Source: an uncultured Eubacteriales bacterium (GTDB lineage Bacteria > Bacillota > Clostridia > Christensenellales > Aristaeellaceae). From it: a stretch of DNA of 64,000 nt. Positions within the stretch are counted from its first letter, which is position 1, and each line of letters begins with the position of its first letter. The DNA is taken from assembly GCA_944349855.1 (NCBI GenBank), contig CALVNS010000009.1, positions 17,515 to 81,514 of the forward strand, in the 5' to 3' direction. The translations under genes were made by a program, and so were the position numbers. Positions 17,138 through 24,877 of the stretch are shown piece after piece. Below the pieces are notes generated by a model that was given only the letters and a program-made list of their open reading frames with translations, had not been told where the DNA came from and made no database searches.

Positions 17138-18750
17138 TAACCCGCCTCCTTCATTTCACACAGCTCCGGCAGGTTGGCCCGCACGAGGGCAGCCGGGATC
17201 GGCGGGCATACGGCGTTTCCACATCGGGCCACCTGTTCGCTCTTGGGGTAGGGCCTTCCGTCGGCGTCTACGTCGATGATGTAATCCGGCGGGAATCCCT
17301 GGGCGTCAAACAGTTCCCTCGGCGTCAGCATCCGCAGGCCGATGTCCACGATCTGGTAATCCTCGCCGCGCACCGTCACAAGGGCCATTCGGTCTTTTGC
17401 AGTGATCGTAGGGGCGGGGCGGTCGCACGGTGCGGCGTTTTCTCCGTTGCCATAGTATTTGGTCAGGAATGCGCACACCTCTCCGAAATGATTGCTCTTG
17501 GCGGTCATGGTGTTCAGCGGCGCATCAACCGCCTGTCCGTCGCAGTTGTTATTGAATTGCGTGACGTATGCAGCGCATACTGCGTTGTGGTCAATGGCCG
17601 TAACCGTCGGCAGTGGATTCTCAATGCTGGCTGCCACATTATCGCCGCCGTAAAACTTGGAGATGAAGGTCGATACCAGCCCGTATCGGTTGCTGCTGTC
17701 CACGGTCATGATAGGCCTGTCTGCCGTCTGGCCACGCATCCCCTCGCGCTGTTCGCCGTGATACTGGATCATGCTCGGTGCTATCAGCATGTGGTGGCCT
17801 CCAGTGGTGATCGTTCCGATGGGCTCCTGCGCATCACTGCCCACAGCGTTTTCGTTGTTCCGCATCAGTACCGGGGCGCAGACGCAATGCTCCGCTTTGC
17901 TATACTGCCGTTTGTCACCGGCAAATCCCGTCTGACCAATCGGGACGATGAAAGGCTTCGGATTGTTGACCACAAATTTCATCAGACCGCGCGCTATGCG
18001 CTTCATCGTGTTCTCAGAGAGCGGGCGCACGGCGCGGATGCCGTATTGCTCCATGATCTCCTCACTGCTGGCAAAGATCGACGGGCAGGGCAGGGAGAAA
18101 TCCAGTACCTCGGAAACGGGCACCCACGGCTTTTTGCTGCCCATCCGTACCTCGATGCTGTCCGGCGCAGCATGCGTCGGCTCCGGCCATACGATCTTTT
18201 GCCCATCGCATCGGGCTATCAGGAAGAATCGCTTTCGGACCGTCGGAGCGCCGTAATCGCAGGCACGCAGCAGCCGGTACTCTACATGATAGTTCAACTT
18301 CTCAAGCTGGCCCACAAACCGCCGGAAGGTTTCGCCCTTGTAGCGCGGATCAGGCCGGCTTTTCTCGTCCAGTCGGCCCCAATCCTTAAACTCCTCCACG
18401 TTTTCCAACATAATCACGCGGGGCTTGACGGCCTTTGCCCACTTCACAGCCACCCATGCGAGACCGCGAATTTTCTTGCTGACTGGTTTTCCGCCCTTGG
18501 CCTTGCTGTGATGTTTGCAGTCCGGGGAGAACCAGGCAAGGGCCACTTGACGACCGGCGCACGCCTTTACAGGATCAACCTTCCACACGTCCTCTGTGTA
18601 ATGTTCCGTCGCGGGATGGTTTGCCCGGTGCATGGCGATGGCTGCCGGATCGTGATTGATGGCGATGTCAACGCTTCGCCCTATGGCGATTTCAATACCG
18701 GTGGAAGCGCCTCCGCCACCGGCGAAGTTATCCACGACGATCTCATTCAT
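17137..18750 (-). CDS. DNA (cytosine-5) methyltransferase
   Basis: A 537-residue C5-cytosine methyltransferase. Motif I is FAGGGGASTG near residue 9; motif IV is SPDCKHHS with nucleophile Cys78, a common phage variant of the usual PCQ; motif VI ENV is at 116-118; motif VIII RKRFFLIA is near 166; the C-terminal motif X region ends in CGNAVCPP. The ATG at 18750 follows GGAGGA; a longer frame upstream overlaps the next gene. It has no adjacent nuclease and probably modifies phage DNA against host restriction. Confidence 0.92.
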   Translation of the reverse strand: MNEIVVDNFAGGGGASTGIEIAIGRSVDIAINHDPAAIAMHRANHPATEHYTEDVWKVDPVKACAGRQVALAWFSPDCKHHSKAKGGKPVSKKIRGLAWVAVKWAKAVKPRVIMLENVEEFKDWGRLDEKSRPDPRYKGETFRRFVGQLEKLNYHVEYRLLRACDYGAPTVRKRFFLIARCDGQKIVWPEPTHAAPDSIEVRMGSKKPWVPVSEVLDFSLPCPSIFASSEEIMEQYGIRAVRPLSENTMKRIARGLMKFVVNNPKPFIVPIGQTGFAGDKRQYSKAEHCVCAPVLMRNNENAVGSDAQEPIGTITTGGHHMLIAPSMIQYHGEQREGMRGQTADRPIMTVDSSNRYGLVSTFISKFYGGDNVAASIENPLPTVTAIDHNAVCAAYVTQFNNNCDGQAVDAPLNTMTAKSNHFGEVCAFLTKYYGNGENAAPCDRPAPTITAKDRMALVTVRGEDYQIVDIGLRMLTPRELFDAQGFPPDYIIDVDADGRPYPKSEQVARCGNAVCPPIPAALVRANLPELCEMKEAG

Positions 18751-18754
18751 TGCT

Positions 18755-18997
18755 TTAGTCCTCCAGTTCGCGTTCGATATATCGCTTGAACATTTCGCCA
18801 AGCCCCATATCCGTAATCACTTCCGTCAATGCCTTTGCCACAGTAAAAAGTACCTCCGGCCTGCTCGTCCCCAGGTGAAAGATCATTTTCCGCCCCTTGG
18901 CCTCAAATAGCACGCCCTCCTCGGCGCGGTATTTCGTTCCATCGGCGTACAGCACATCAAATTGCACGTCGCTGCTGGTCTTAATGGTGTCTGTCAT
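18755..18997 (-). CDS. Small hypothetical phage protein
   Basis: An 80-residue protein starting MTDTIKTSSDVQF, with a GAGGGAGG site before the ATG at 18997. It has a beta-strand N-terminal half (FDVLYADGTKYRAEEG) and a helical C-terminal half (ALTEVITDMGLGEMFKRYIE). No family is recognised. It ends five bases before the methyltransferase start, so the two are probably co-translated. Confidence 0.6.
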   Translation of the reverse strand: MTDTIKTSSDVQFDVLYADGTKYRAEEGVLFEAKGRKMIFHLGTSRPEVLFTVAKALTEVITDMGLGEMFKRYIERELED

Positions 18998-19022
18998 GAA
19001 AACCCTCCCTCGGTTACGTTGT

Positions 19023-19403
19023 TCACGGGCGCACCCTGTTGGCTTCCTTGATCCACTCTTTGGGGATTCTCCCACGGAATACACGCCAACTCTCGCTTCC
19101 GGGGAATCCTGTGAACAGAAGGTCGCAATCCGGGTAGTGTGCCGTAATGCTCAATGGATCATATAGCCTGCTGCACTCTGCATCTGGAATTTCGATGGTC
19201 AGCCGCCACGCCGTTCGGTCGTATTTGATCGCGTTCCGCGTCGCCCAGCTCTGTTTGCCCGGGTCAGGGTCGACCGTCAGCCATGTGTAGCCGTAATATA
19301 TCCTGAATCCGTCGGGCGTAGGTTCCGCAAGCACACCCTTTGTTAGTCCCTGACGCAGGATGGACTTTATGTGCTTTGCTGCACAGAAGTGATACAGGAT
19401 CAT
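19023..19403 (-). CDS. Small protein with ADP-ribosyltransferase-like N-terminus
   Basis: A 126-residue protein that begins MILYHFCAAKHIKSILRQGL. That pattern, a YHF strand followed by a helix with an ILxxGL turn, resembles the NAD-binding start of DarT/PARP-type and KptA folds. The remainder has WLTVDPDPGKQSWATRN and strands ending in VFRGRIPKEWI. The full catalytic triad cannot be confirmed by eye, so enzymatic activity is unproven. It overlaps the gene upstream (ATGA). Similar small proteins of unknown function occur in Clostridia phages. Confidence 0.55.
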   Translation of the reverse strand: MILYHFCAAKHIKSILRQGLTKGVLAEPTPDGFRIYYGYTWLTVDPDPGKQSWATRNAIKYDRTAWRLTIEIPDAECSRLYDPLSITAHYPDCDLLFTGFPGSESWRVFRGRIPKEWIKEANRVRP

Positions 19404-19831
19404 CCCGCTTCTTTCACTTCCAACAGCGCCTTTCCGATCTCATGCGCAACACCGCCGATGTTGTTCAAACTCGACCGTCCATCCTGCCAGTTTGCAATAA
19501 AGTCATTCCGCTTAATGGGATTATCGATCGCCTCCAGCGCGGCGTTATATCTGGCCCTATCCGAAAATCCGCCCAGCATGAAGGATTGCATCGCTTTGCC
19601 CACATCCTCCTTTCGGGCGTTTAAGCCCTCCGTTGGTGTTCTCCCGAACTTTTCTTGATACCATTCGTTGTACCCGCCAAAGATAAAAATCGGCACTCTG
19701 TTTTCCTCGGATTCATCATGGGTGTCAGCTCCAAACGCCGGACTGAGCAGACCAACAACTAGGGCGGCTACCTCTTGGTCGACTGCAATGAAAGTATAGG
19801 GATCGCTCGGATTATGAAGCTTGTATTCCAT
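19400..19831 (-). CDS. Hypothetical phage protein
   Basis: A 143-residue protein starting MEYKLHNPSDPYTFIAVDQE. It has a mixed alpha/beta appearance with IFIFGGYNEWYQEKFGRTP in the middle and no recognised motif. Its start overlaps the previous stop and its stop overlaps the next start, placing it in a tightly coupled run of small early genes. Confidence 0.6.
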   Translation of the reverse strand: MEYKLHNPSDPYTFIAVDQEVAALVVGLLSPAFGADTHDESEENRVPIFIFGGYNEWYQEKFGRTPTEGLNARKEDVGKAMQSFMLGGFSDRARYNAALEAIDNPIKRNDFIANWQDGRSSLNNIGGVAHEIGKALLEVKEAG

Positions 19832-20196
19832 TATTGGGCCTCCTTGGTTTGCTTGCTTTTTCGTATCGGCTCCTTGGGCTGGGCAAGTTCAATCGGCTGG
19901 CTCCAATCAATCTCTACGCCTACTTCGTCAAGGACGCGCTGTGCCAGCTCCTCGCTGGTCAGCATTTCTACCAGCAGCACGTGCATCCGGTTCAGAAGCC
20001 GTATGCCCCGCTCCTGCCCGAAGCCGAAAAGCTCATGGGATGCAAGAAGGATCGCGCCATAGACGCTCTGAATGGTCGTCATGGCGGACTGCTTGAAGCC
20101 TTCCTCCCGGCCCGCCTCGTATCCCTCGGTGAAACCTTTTCGATACGCGGCGTCCACGTCCATGATCGTCATGGGCTTGGGTGCCTGTTTTATCAT
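19831..20196 (-). CDS. Hypothetical phage protein
   Basis: A 121-residue protein from the ATG at 20196 (MIKQAPKPMTIMDVDAAYRKG). The start is uncertain: the frame is open upstream to 20271 and a GTG near 20250 sits after GGAAGGGTG, while the ATG lacks a clear ribosome site. The middle is amphipathic helix (KGFTEGYEAGREEGFKQS), the end highly charged. It overlaps the next gene by one base. Function unknown. Confidence 0.5.
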   Translation of the reverse strand: MIKQAPKPMTIMDVDAAYRKGFTEGYEAGREEGFKQSAMTTIQSVYGAILLASHELFGFGQERGIRLLNRMHVLLVEMLTSEELAQRVLDEVGVEIDWSQPIELAQPKEPIRKSKQTKEAQ

Positions 20197-20206
20197 CGCA
20201 TGGGTC

Positions 20207-20347
20207 TCAAGCGCTCTTCGCCTCTTGGATCGACTCGCCACGCTCAACACCACCCTTCCAGCCTGTCGCATCGTTCAAATTCGATTGCCAAACCCGGAAA
20301 CTGGCGTCCCATCCGTAGGTTTTCTGCCCAATCGGCTCGATGTTCAT
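20207..20347 (-). CDS. 46-residue phage protein
   Basis: A short gene with a GGGAGGT site embedded in the end of the upstream Gp37-like gene and an ATG three bases after its TAA stop. The product starts MNIEPIGQKTYGWDASFR and is Trp/Gly-rich. The strong ribosome site and tight spacing support translation. Function unknown. Confidence 0.5.
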   Translation of the reverse strand: MNIEPIGQKTYGWDASFRVWQSNLNDATGWKGGVERGESIQEAKSA

Positions 20348-20350
20348 AGC

Positions 20351-21190
20351 TTACACCTCCCACGGAAATTCCTGCCGGAAGTCGTCGCCCATCAGGACAC
20401 GAAGGCTCTTCTTCATGAGCACCGGCACGCCGGATCGCTTTGCGTACTCTGCCAGCTCGTCGACCCACGCCTTTTCCGGGATCACCTTTCCTTTCCGCTT
20501 GCCGGTCTCAGCGCCAATGATGATCCAGTCTGTGAAGCTGTTCGCCTCGTTCATGCCGTTGCAGTCGAACCGTTCCAGAAGCGGCTCGATGCTGACGAAG
20601 GTGTTGTATTCGTCCGCCCAATATACCTCCATCCGGTCATGAACCGCCGTGCTGCCGTACCAGAAGTTTTCGTTCCCCGGAAGTTTGCCAGCCTTGGCAA
20701 GCCTGATGTATCGCGCCGGGTTCTTCGTCAGGAACAAATAGCGATGCTGTGGCGCAGCCCCGCACGCCTCAAACACCTCCCGAATCCACTCGTCCGGCAC
20801 CCATTCGCCGAACAGATCGGCCATGGAACAAACAAAGATTGTGCGAGGCTTTTTCCAGTTGGAAGGTTCGCTCAACTTGTCGCGTCGCAGTGTCGGCTGA
20901 AATCCCCATGGGTACGGGGCAATTCTGCGAATAACCTTCTGCTTCTTCGCATCGAAGAAAATATTGATCGGTGGACATTGTGCGTCCACCTCAAAGATTG
21001 CATCTTTCGGCTTTGAATCAGGATTCACCCTTCTCCACGTCGCTTGGCAATTAGGCGTGTAGGTACTCAGCTTATCGCACCCAGCGAAGCGGTTCGCAAT
21101 CCCGCGAGCGTAGCAGTATTCGCAGCCATGCAGACAGCCGGTCACGGGGTTCCACGTGCTGTCGCACCAGTCGATCCTGGTCTTTTTCAT
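20351..21190 (-). CDS. Gp37/Gp68 family protein (DUF5131)
   Basis: A 279-residue phage protein of the Gp37/Gp68 (DUF5131) family. The N-terminus DWCDSTWNPVTGCLHGCEYC carries the CxxxCxxC-like cysteine cluster that resembles radical-SAM iron-sulfur ligands. Other family features include FDAKKQ, SMADLFGEWVP and the C-terminal VPVLMKKSL. Members are widespread in phages and mobile elements, but their chemistry is not established. It overlaps the 78-residue Cys-rich gene by four bases. Confidence 0.85.
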   Translation of the reverse strand: MKKTRIDWCDSTWNPVTGCLHGCEYCYARGIANRFAGCDKLSTYTPNCQATWRRVNPDSKPKDAIFEVDAQCPPINIFFDAKKQKVIRRIAPYPWGFQPTLRRDKLSEPSNWKKPRTIFVCSMADLFGEWVPDEWIREVFEACGAAPQHRYLFLTKNPARYIRLAKAGKLPGNENFWYGSTAVHDRMEVYWADEYNTFVSIEPLLERFDCNGMNEANSFTDWIIIGAETGKRKGKVIPEKAWVDELAEYAKRSGVPVLMKKSLRVLMGDDFRQEFPWEV

Positions 21191-21423
21191 ATCGCTTTTT
21201 CCTCCTGTGTCCCCGTCAGAACGTCAAACAAATCAATCTGCCCTCTGATCTCCAGCTGGCATTTGTGTTCGTTTCCAATGGCCTTTACGGAGCGATAGGG
21301 GTATAGGGCGCAATCCTTCAATGTGCACCGCTCGACCTCTTTTCGTTGGTTGCCGGCGCAGTCCAGGCACTTGGCGCGGATCGCCACCAACAGGACGTCA
21401 GATGGCGGAAGGCTGTTTTTCAT
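21187..21423 (-). CDS. Cys-rich small phage protein
   Basis: A 78-residue protein with a zinc-binding look: CLDCAGNQRKEVERC and LKDCALYPYRS. This compact CxxC...C...C motif is common in small early proteins of Firmicute phages next to Gp37-like proteins. AAAGGGATGG precedes the start at 21423. The C-terminus overlaps the Gp37-like start. Role unknown, perhaps a protein or nucleic-acid adaptor. Confidence 0.65.
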   Translation of the reverse strand: MKNSLPPSDVLLVAIRAKCLDCAGNQRKEVERCTLKDCALYPYRSVKAIGNEHKCQLEIRGQIDLFDVLTGTQEEKAI

Positions 21424-21446
21424 ATTCCATCCCTTTCCGGGCGCAC

Positions 21447-21656
21447 TTATCGGAATACCTTTCCGCTCTCGCGGTCGCGTATCTCAATTCGCGCCACCAG
21501 ATCGTATCCTGCCAGATCAATCATGCTTTTCAGCGCCCGAATCAGCCGCGTGGTGCGGGCCTCAAGGGCGGCGTCCGCCTGTGCAATAGGCAGCAGCGCG
21601 TCGTGCGCCGTCGGATCAGGGCAGCCGCTTGCATTGCGTTTCGGGAATTTAACCAT
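21447..21656 (-). CDS. Small hypothetical phage protein
   Basis: A 69-residue protein starting MVKFPKRNASGCPDPTAHD. It is helical with ARTTRLIRALKSMIDLAGYD and a charged tail. The start has a GAGGAGA site and overlaps the preceding 33-residue gene by eight bases. No family recognised. Confidence 0.55.
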   Translation of the reverse strand: MVKFPKRNASGCPDPTAHDALLPIAQADAALEARTTRLIRALKSMIDLAGYDLVARIEIRDRESGKVFR

Positions 21657-21750
21657 TCTGTTTCTCCTCGGCCAGATGGGCCAGCATGGGGTAATTCGGA
21701 CAAATTGCCGTCGAACGTATGAAATGGGCTTTCCATGCCTCGCTGCTCAT
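21649..21750 (-). CDS. 33-residue phage protein
   Basis: A tiny gene starting MSSEAWKAHFIRST, with a GGGGGAA site before the ATG at 21750. It overlaps the stop of the gene before it (ATGA) and the start of the gene after it, the usual packing in this cluster. Function unknown; called on its ribosome site and couplings. Confidence 0.45.
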   Translation of the reverse strand: MSSEAWKAHFIRSTAICPNYPMLAHLAEEKQNG

Positions 21751-22142
21751 GTGTTTTCCCCCTGACGGTTCGCTCTGATGGATGCTATGGCGGAAGCAAC
21801 AACCGTGGGATGGAGCACCATCCGTGCCGCTTTTTCGCAAAACAGCGGATCAACCTCGCATTCATCGTCGTATTCGCCACGCTCGGGGCAGGCAGAACAC
21901 GCCTTGCGGGTGTATTGCTCGATCAGTTCCTCCGCATCGAAATAGCCGTCATGCATCGGATCATTCACGTAATCTTCGATAATTGCATCACAGTGGATGT
22001 GGGCTTTGTATTCGTAAAACTTCCCATCAAATGTTCCTTTGGTGAGGATGTATTCACATCTTGGCAGAATGGGCCTGCTGCACAATCCGCAGATATGAGG
22101 CTTTCTCGCCTTATGCTGTCTCCGTTCATAAAAGTCTCTCAT
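21747..22142 (-). CDS. Zinc-finger-like phage protein
   Basis: A 131-residue protein that begins MRDFYERRQHKARKPHIC. Cysteines in ICGLCSRPI, HIHCD and ACSACPERGEYDDEC suggest metal-binding knuckles. The ATG at 22142 follows GGAGGCGAAA. The open frame upstream crosses into SSB and is not used. It may be an early regulatory or nucleic-acid protein; no family assignment is made. Confidence 0.6.
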   Translation of the reverse strand: MRDFYERRQHKARKPHICGLCSRPILPRCEYILTKGTFDGKFYEYKAHIHCDAIIEDYVNDPMHDGYFDAEELIEQYTRKACSACPERGEYDDECEVDPLFCEKAARMVLHPTVVASAIASIRANRQGENT

Positions 22143-22153
22143 TTTCGCCTCCA

Positions 22154-22564
22154 TCAGAACGGCAATTCCGGGTCGTCCACGGGGACGAAGCCGTCCTGCT
22201 GCGCATACCCTCCGACCGGTTGGCCGTCCTGTCCGGCGTTCTGATAGCGGGGAGTTAGAAATTCCACGCTTTCGGCCACAATCTCGGTCACATAGCGCTT
22301 GCTGCCGTCCTGGGCATCGTAGCTGCGGTACTGGATCGTGCCCTCTACGGAGCATTTGCGGCCCTTCGCAAGATACTTTGCGCAATTATCAGCAAGCTGT
22401 CGCCACGCGACGATGTTGTGGAAGTCGGCCTCCCGTTGGCCGGTCTGCGGGTTGATGTACTTCCGCTGCGTTGCCAGCCGGAATGTGCATTTTAAAACGC
22501 CGCCAGCCGTCATGCTGGTCTTTGGATCATCGGCAAGGTTGCCGGTCAGAATGACCTTGTTCAT
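22154..22564 (-). CDS. ssb: Single-stranded DNA-binding protein
   Basis: A 136-residue SSB. The OB-fold is recognised by MNKVILTGNLADDP, FRLATQRKY and DFHNIVAWRQLADNCAKYL, and the C-terminus ends with the acidic tip DDPELPF that docks replication partners. It coats single-stranded DNA in phage replication. It lies just after the replicative helicase; AGGAGTG precedes the ATG. Length is normal for bacterial/phage SSB, with a short linker. Confidence 0.95.
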   Translation of the reverse strand: MNKVILTGNLADDPKTSMTAGGVLKCTFRLATQRKYINPQTGQREADFHNIVAWRQLADNCAKYLAKGRKCSVEGTIQYRSYDAQDGSKRYVTEIVAESVEFLTPRYQNAGQDGQPVGGYAQQDGFVPVDDPELPF

Positions 22565-22570
22565 TGTGTA

Positions 22571-23950
22571 TCACTCCTGTTTGTCTCGCACTCTGTCCAT
22601 GGAGAGGTAGCGCATGTGCGCCGGATCGAAGACCGCTCCGATGATGCCCGTCTGTCCCTGTCGCTGCTTTGCGACGGAGAACGCAATGTATTGCAATCCG
22701 TTTTGGGTCAGCGTGTCAAAATAGGGCTTGTCTCGGTCGTTGATAGCAGGATCAAAGGAATCATCCGGCCTGTGCAGGAAGATGACGGTGTCTGCGTCCT
22801 GTTCGATGTCTCCGGAAGCACGCAGGTCATCCAGCACAGGACACCGTGCGCGACCGTTGTTGTTCTGACGTTTCGCCTGGGCCAGTGCCACCACCGGGAT
22901 TTTGAAATCGGTCGTCATCTGCTTTAGCGCATGGCTGATGTAGCCGACGCGCTCGTGCTCGATGTCAAACCGGCGCCTGGTTTTGAGCAGCTGCAAATAG
23001 TCGATTACCACCAAATCGCATTCTCCAATGTCAACCTTGCGCTGCACGTCGTTTCGTAAGTCCTCAATGGTCTTTGCGCCGAAGGTGAAGGAAATCGGGA
23101 GAGAAGCGCATGGACCCAGCGCATCCCCGATCAGCGCCCAATCTTCATTTTCCAGCTTTGCAGTGCGCAGTTTCATGCCGTCTATCTTTGCAGTGTTTGA
23201 GATCAGACGTTGACCAAACTGAGAATCCACCATTTCGCAGCTCACAAAGCAAACCTTGTGTCCATGCGCAGCGGCTTCAACGGCGATTTGCAGGCCAAAC
23301 GCGCTTTTGCCGACGGAAGGGCGTGCGCCGATAACGGCCAGCTCCCCCGGGAAGAATCCTCCGGTCGCCCGATCGATGTCGTAAACGCCGCTTTTGATGC
23401 CGACGATTTCGCCCTTCTGGCGTTTTTCGATGTCGTCAAAGGTGGCCATCATCACGTCCGTCATACTGCGCCATGCGCTTTGCGTCTGGATCATATCCCG
23501 CAGCTCGGCACGCACCTTATCGATCAGCACCGTCATGTCTTCGGCAACATCGCGTGCCGAAGTGGCAATTCTGTCCGCAAGCGCTGCCAGTTTTCGCCGG
23601 ATCGATGCCTGCTTGAGCATTTCGACGTATTGCTCAAAATTGTAATAATACATGCCCTCGCAAACGGATTTTAGAAGATCAGGCGATATGGTGGCCGTGT
23701 CGTTTGGATACAGACGCATCAGCTCCGCGTCAAGTGTGATCAGATCGACAGGCTCCTTGCGCTCGTACATCGATCGGATCGCCTTGTAAATCCTCCGATG
23801 GTTCGGTAGCCAGAAGTCGTCCTCGTTGACGGCATAGACGGCTCTCCCTTCGCCGCGCTCGATGCGCTGTACAATGCCGCCTAACACGCTGCGCTCGGCA
23901 TCCTGTGCGTATAGCGCGGTGCGCCCGGCAATATCAAGGGGCTCCAGCAT
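22571..23950 (-). CDS. Replicative DNA helicase, DnaB type
   Basis: A 459-residue hexameric helicase. The N-terminal DnaB primase-interaction domain spans about 1-150 (AERSVLGGIVQ), Walker A is GARPSVGKS at 208-216, and Walker B is LVVIDYLQLL near residue 303, followed by the arginine-finger region. It unwinds the phage fork and is probably loaded by the DnaD-like protein encoded just upstream, whose stop overlaps the ATG as TGATG. Confidence 0.95.
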   Translation of the reverse strand: MLEPLDIAGRTALYAQDAERSVLGGIVQRIERGEGRAVYAVNEDDFWLPNHRRIYKAIRSMYERKEPVDLITLDAELMRLYPNDTATISPDLLKSVCEGMYYYNFEQYVEMLKQASIRRKLAALADRIATSARDVAEDMTVLIDKVRAELRDMIQTQSAWRSMTDVMMATFDDIEKRQKGEIVGIKSGVYDIDRATGGFFPGELAVIGARPSVGKSAFGLQIAVEAAAHGHKVCFVSCEMVDSQFGQRLISNTAKIDGMKLRTAKLENEDWALIGDALGPCASLPISFTFGAKTIEDLRNDVQRKVDIGECDLVVIDYLQLLKTRRRFDIEHERVGYISHALKQMTTDFKIPVVALAQAKRQNNNGRARCPVLDDLRASGDIEQDADTVIFLHRPDDSFDPAINDRDKPYFDTLTQNGLQYIAFSVAKQRQGQTGIIGAVFDPAHMRYLSMDRVRDKQE

Positions 23951-24708
23951 CAGTCATTCCACCTCTCTGCAAAAAATCTGGGGGAAGGGGGAGCGGTCTG
24001 CGGCGGTGCGGTCTGCCGGTCATTCCGCTGTCTTTCGGCCCTTGCGGATTCCTGTTCCCTGCGGAATTGCGCCTGACGGGCTTTTGCATCGTCCAGCGTT
24101 CGGATGCCGGAACAGATCCAGCTGTCTACAACCCGCCGAATGTACGCGAAGGAAAGCGCACCGTATTCCACGGCCTCGTCTGCTGCAAACCGCAGCATGT
24201 CGTCAGAGATGCCGTGCTCATAAAAATCCCGAATGGCTTCAAACTGTGATCTGGCGAGGGCAATGCCGCATCGCTCGAAGTATCGCACGGCATTTTCTTC
24301 TTCACCCAACCCTTTATTTTGGTTTATATATGTTCCCTGCTCATTTCCCGGTATATATCCCTGTTTTATTCCCTGTTTATATCCCTGCTCATAACTCTGT
24401 ATTTTCGGGTTATATGCGGGGTTATTGCTGAAATAGCAGATGGTATAGATGGGCGTGACCTTCTTCTGGCCCTTGTAGGCGATCAGACCAGCCTGGATAA
24501 GCTGGTTCCTTGCCTTGATAAGACTGTCCTCCGAGCATCCCACCAACGACATCAACACCGTGTTGGCAACCGATATCCTCTCCGGGAAACGCTCCTTGTT
24601 TGCCAAATACAGCAGTTTGCGCATAACCTTGTATGCGTTTGCAGAGAGAGGATGTGTCAGCTCCCAATCATCGAGCGCGTTAATCTCGATCAGATAGTTC
24701 ACATTCAT
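23950..24708 (-). CDS. DnaD-like replication initiator/helicase loader
   Basis: A 252-residue initiator. The N-terminus (LTHPLSANAYKVMRKLLYLA) and following GCSEDSLIKARNQLIQAGLI form a winged helix as in phage DnaD/replisome organiser proteins. The middle is a tetrapeptide-repeat linker (YEQG, YKQG, IKQG) encoded by iteron-like DNA. The C-terminal half has the DnaD-like FYEHGISDDMLRFAADEAVEYG and FAYIRRVVDSW. A GGGAG site precedes the start. It likely binds its own coding region and loads the DnaB helicase. Confidence 0.85.
   Translation of the reverse strand: MNVNYLIEINALDDWELTHPLSANAYKVMRKLLYLANKERFPERISVANTVLMSLVGCSEDSLIKARNQLIQAGLIAYKGQKKVTPIYTICYFSNNPAYNPKIQSYEQGYKQGIKQGYIPGNEQGTYINQNKGLGEEENAVRYFERCGIALARSQFEAIRDFYEHGISDDMLRFAADEAVEYGALSFAYIRRVVDSWICSGIRTLDDAKARQAQFRREQESARAERQRNDRQTAPPQTAPPSPRFFAERWND
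24328..24399 (+). repeat. Six 12-bp iterons, candidate replication origin
   Basis: Six tandem 12-bp units lie inside the initiator gene, each aligned on a TCCCTG core: starts at 24328, 24340, 24352, 24364, 24376 and 24388. Four match TCCCTG exactly, one has TCCCGG and one ACTCTG. The first seven bases are A/T-rich. The arrangement resembles the ori iterons inside lambda O and other initiator genes. Confidence 0.7.
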
Positions 24709-24796
24709 TTGGAACTCCCTTCATGGGAATTGGATCGTCTCATTTTTCGTTCCATGGGTTTTCAAATGCAAAGCCTGCGGGCGCACTTGCTCAGAT

Positions 24797-24877
24797 TTAC
24801 GGCATATCCTCCCATAGCGCGTTGCACAATTTGCTGATGGGCTTTATGAACCGGGCAGGGGTGCGCCTATAGGCCAT
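24797..24877 (-). CDS. Possible 26-residue peptide
   Basis: A tiny frame beginning MAYRRTPARFIKPISKLCNA overlaps the 3' end of the ORF6C-domain gene by 11 bases in another phase. A GCGGGCGAAA stretch lies before the ATG but is a weak ribosome site. The basic, amphipathic product could be real, yet at this length evidence is thin. The remaining 24709-24796 interval shows nothing else. Confidence 0.25.
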   Translation of the reverse strand: MAYRRTPARFIKPISKLCNALWEDMP

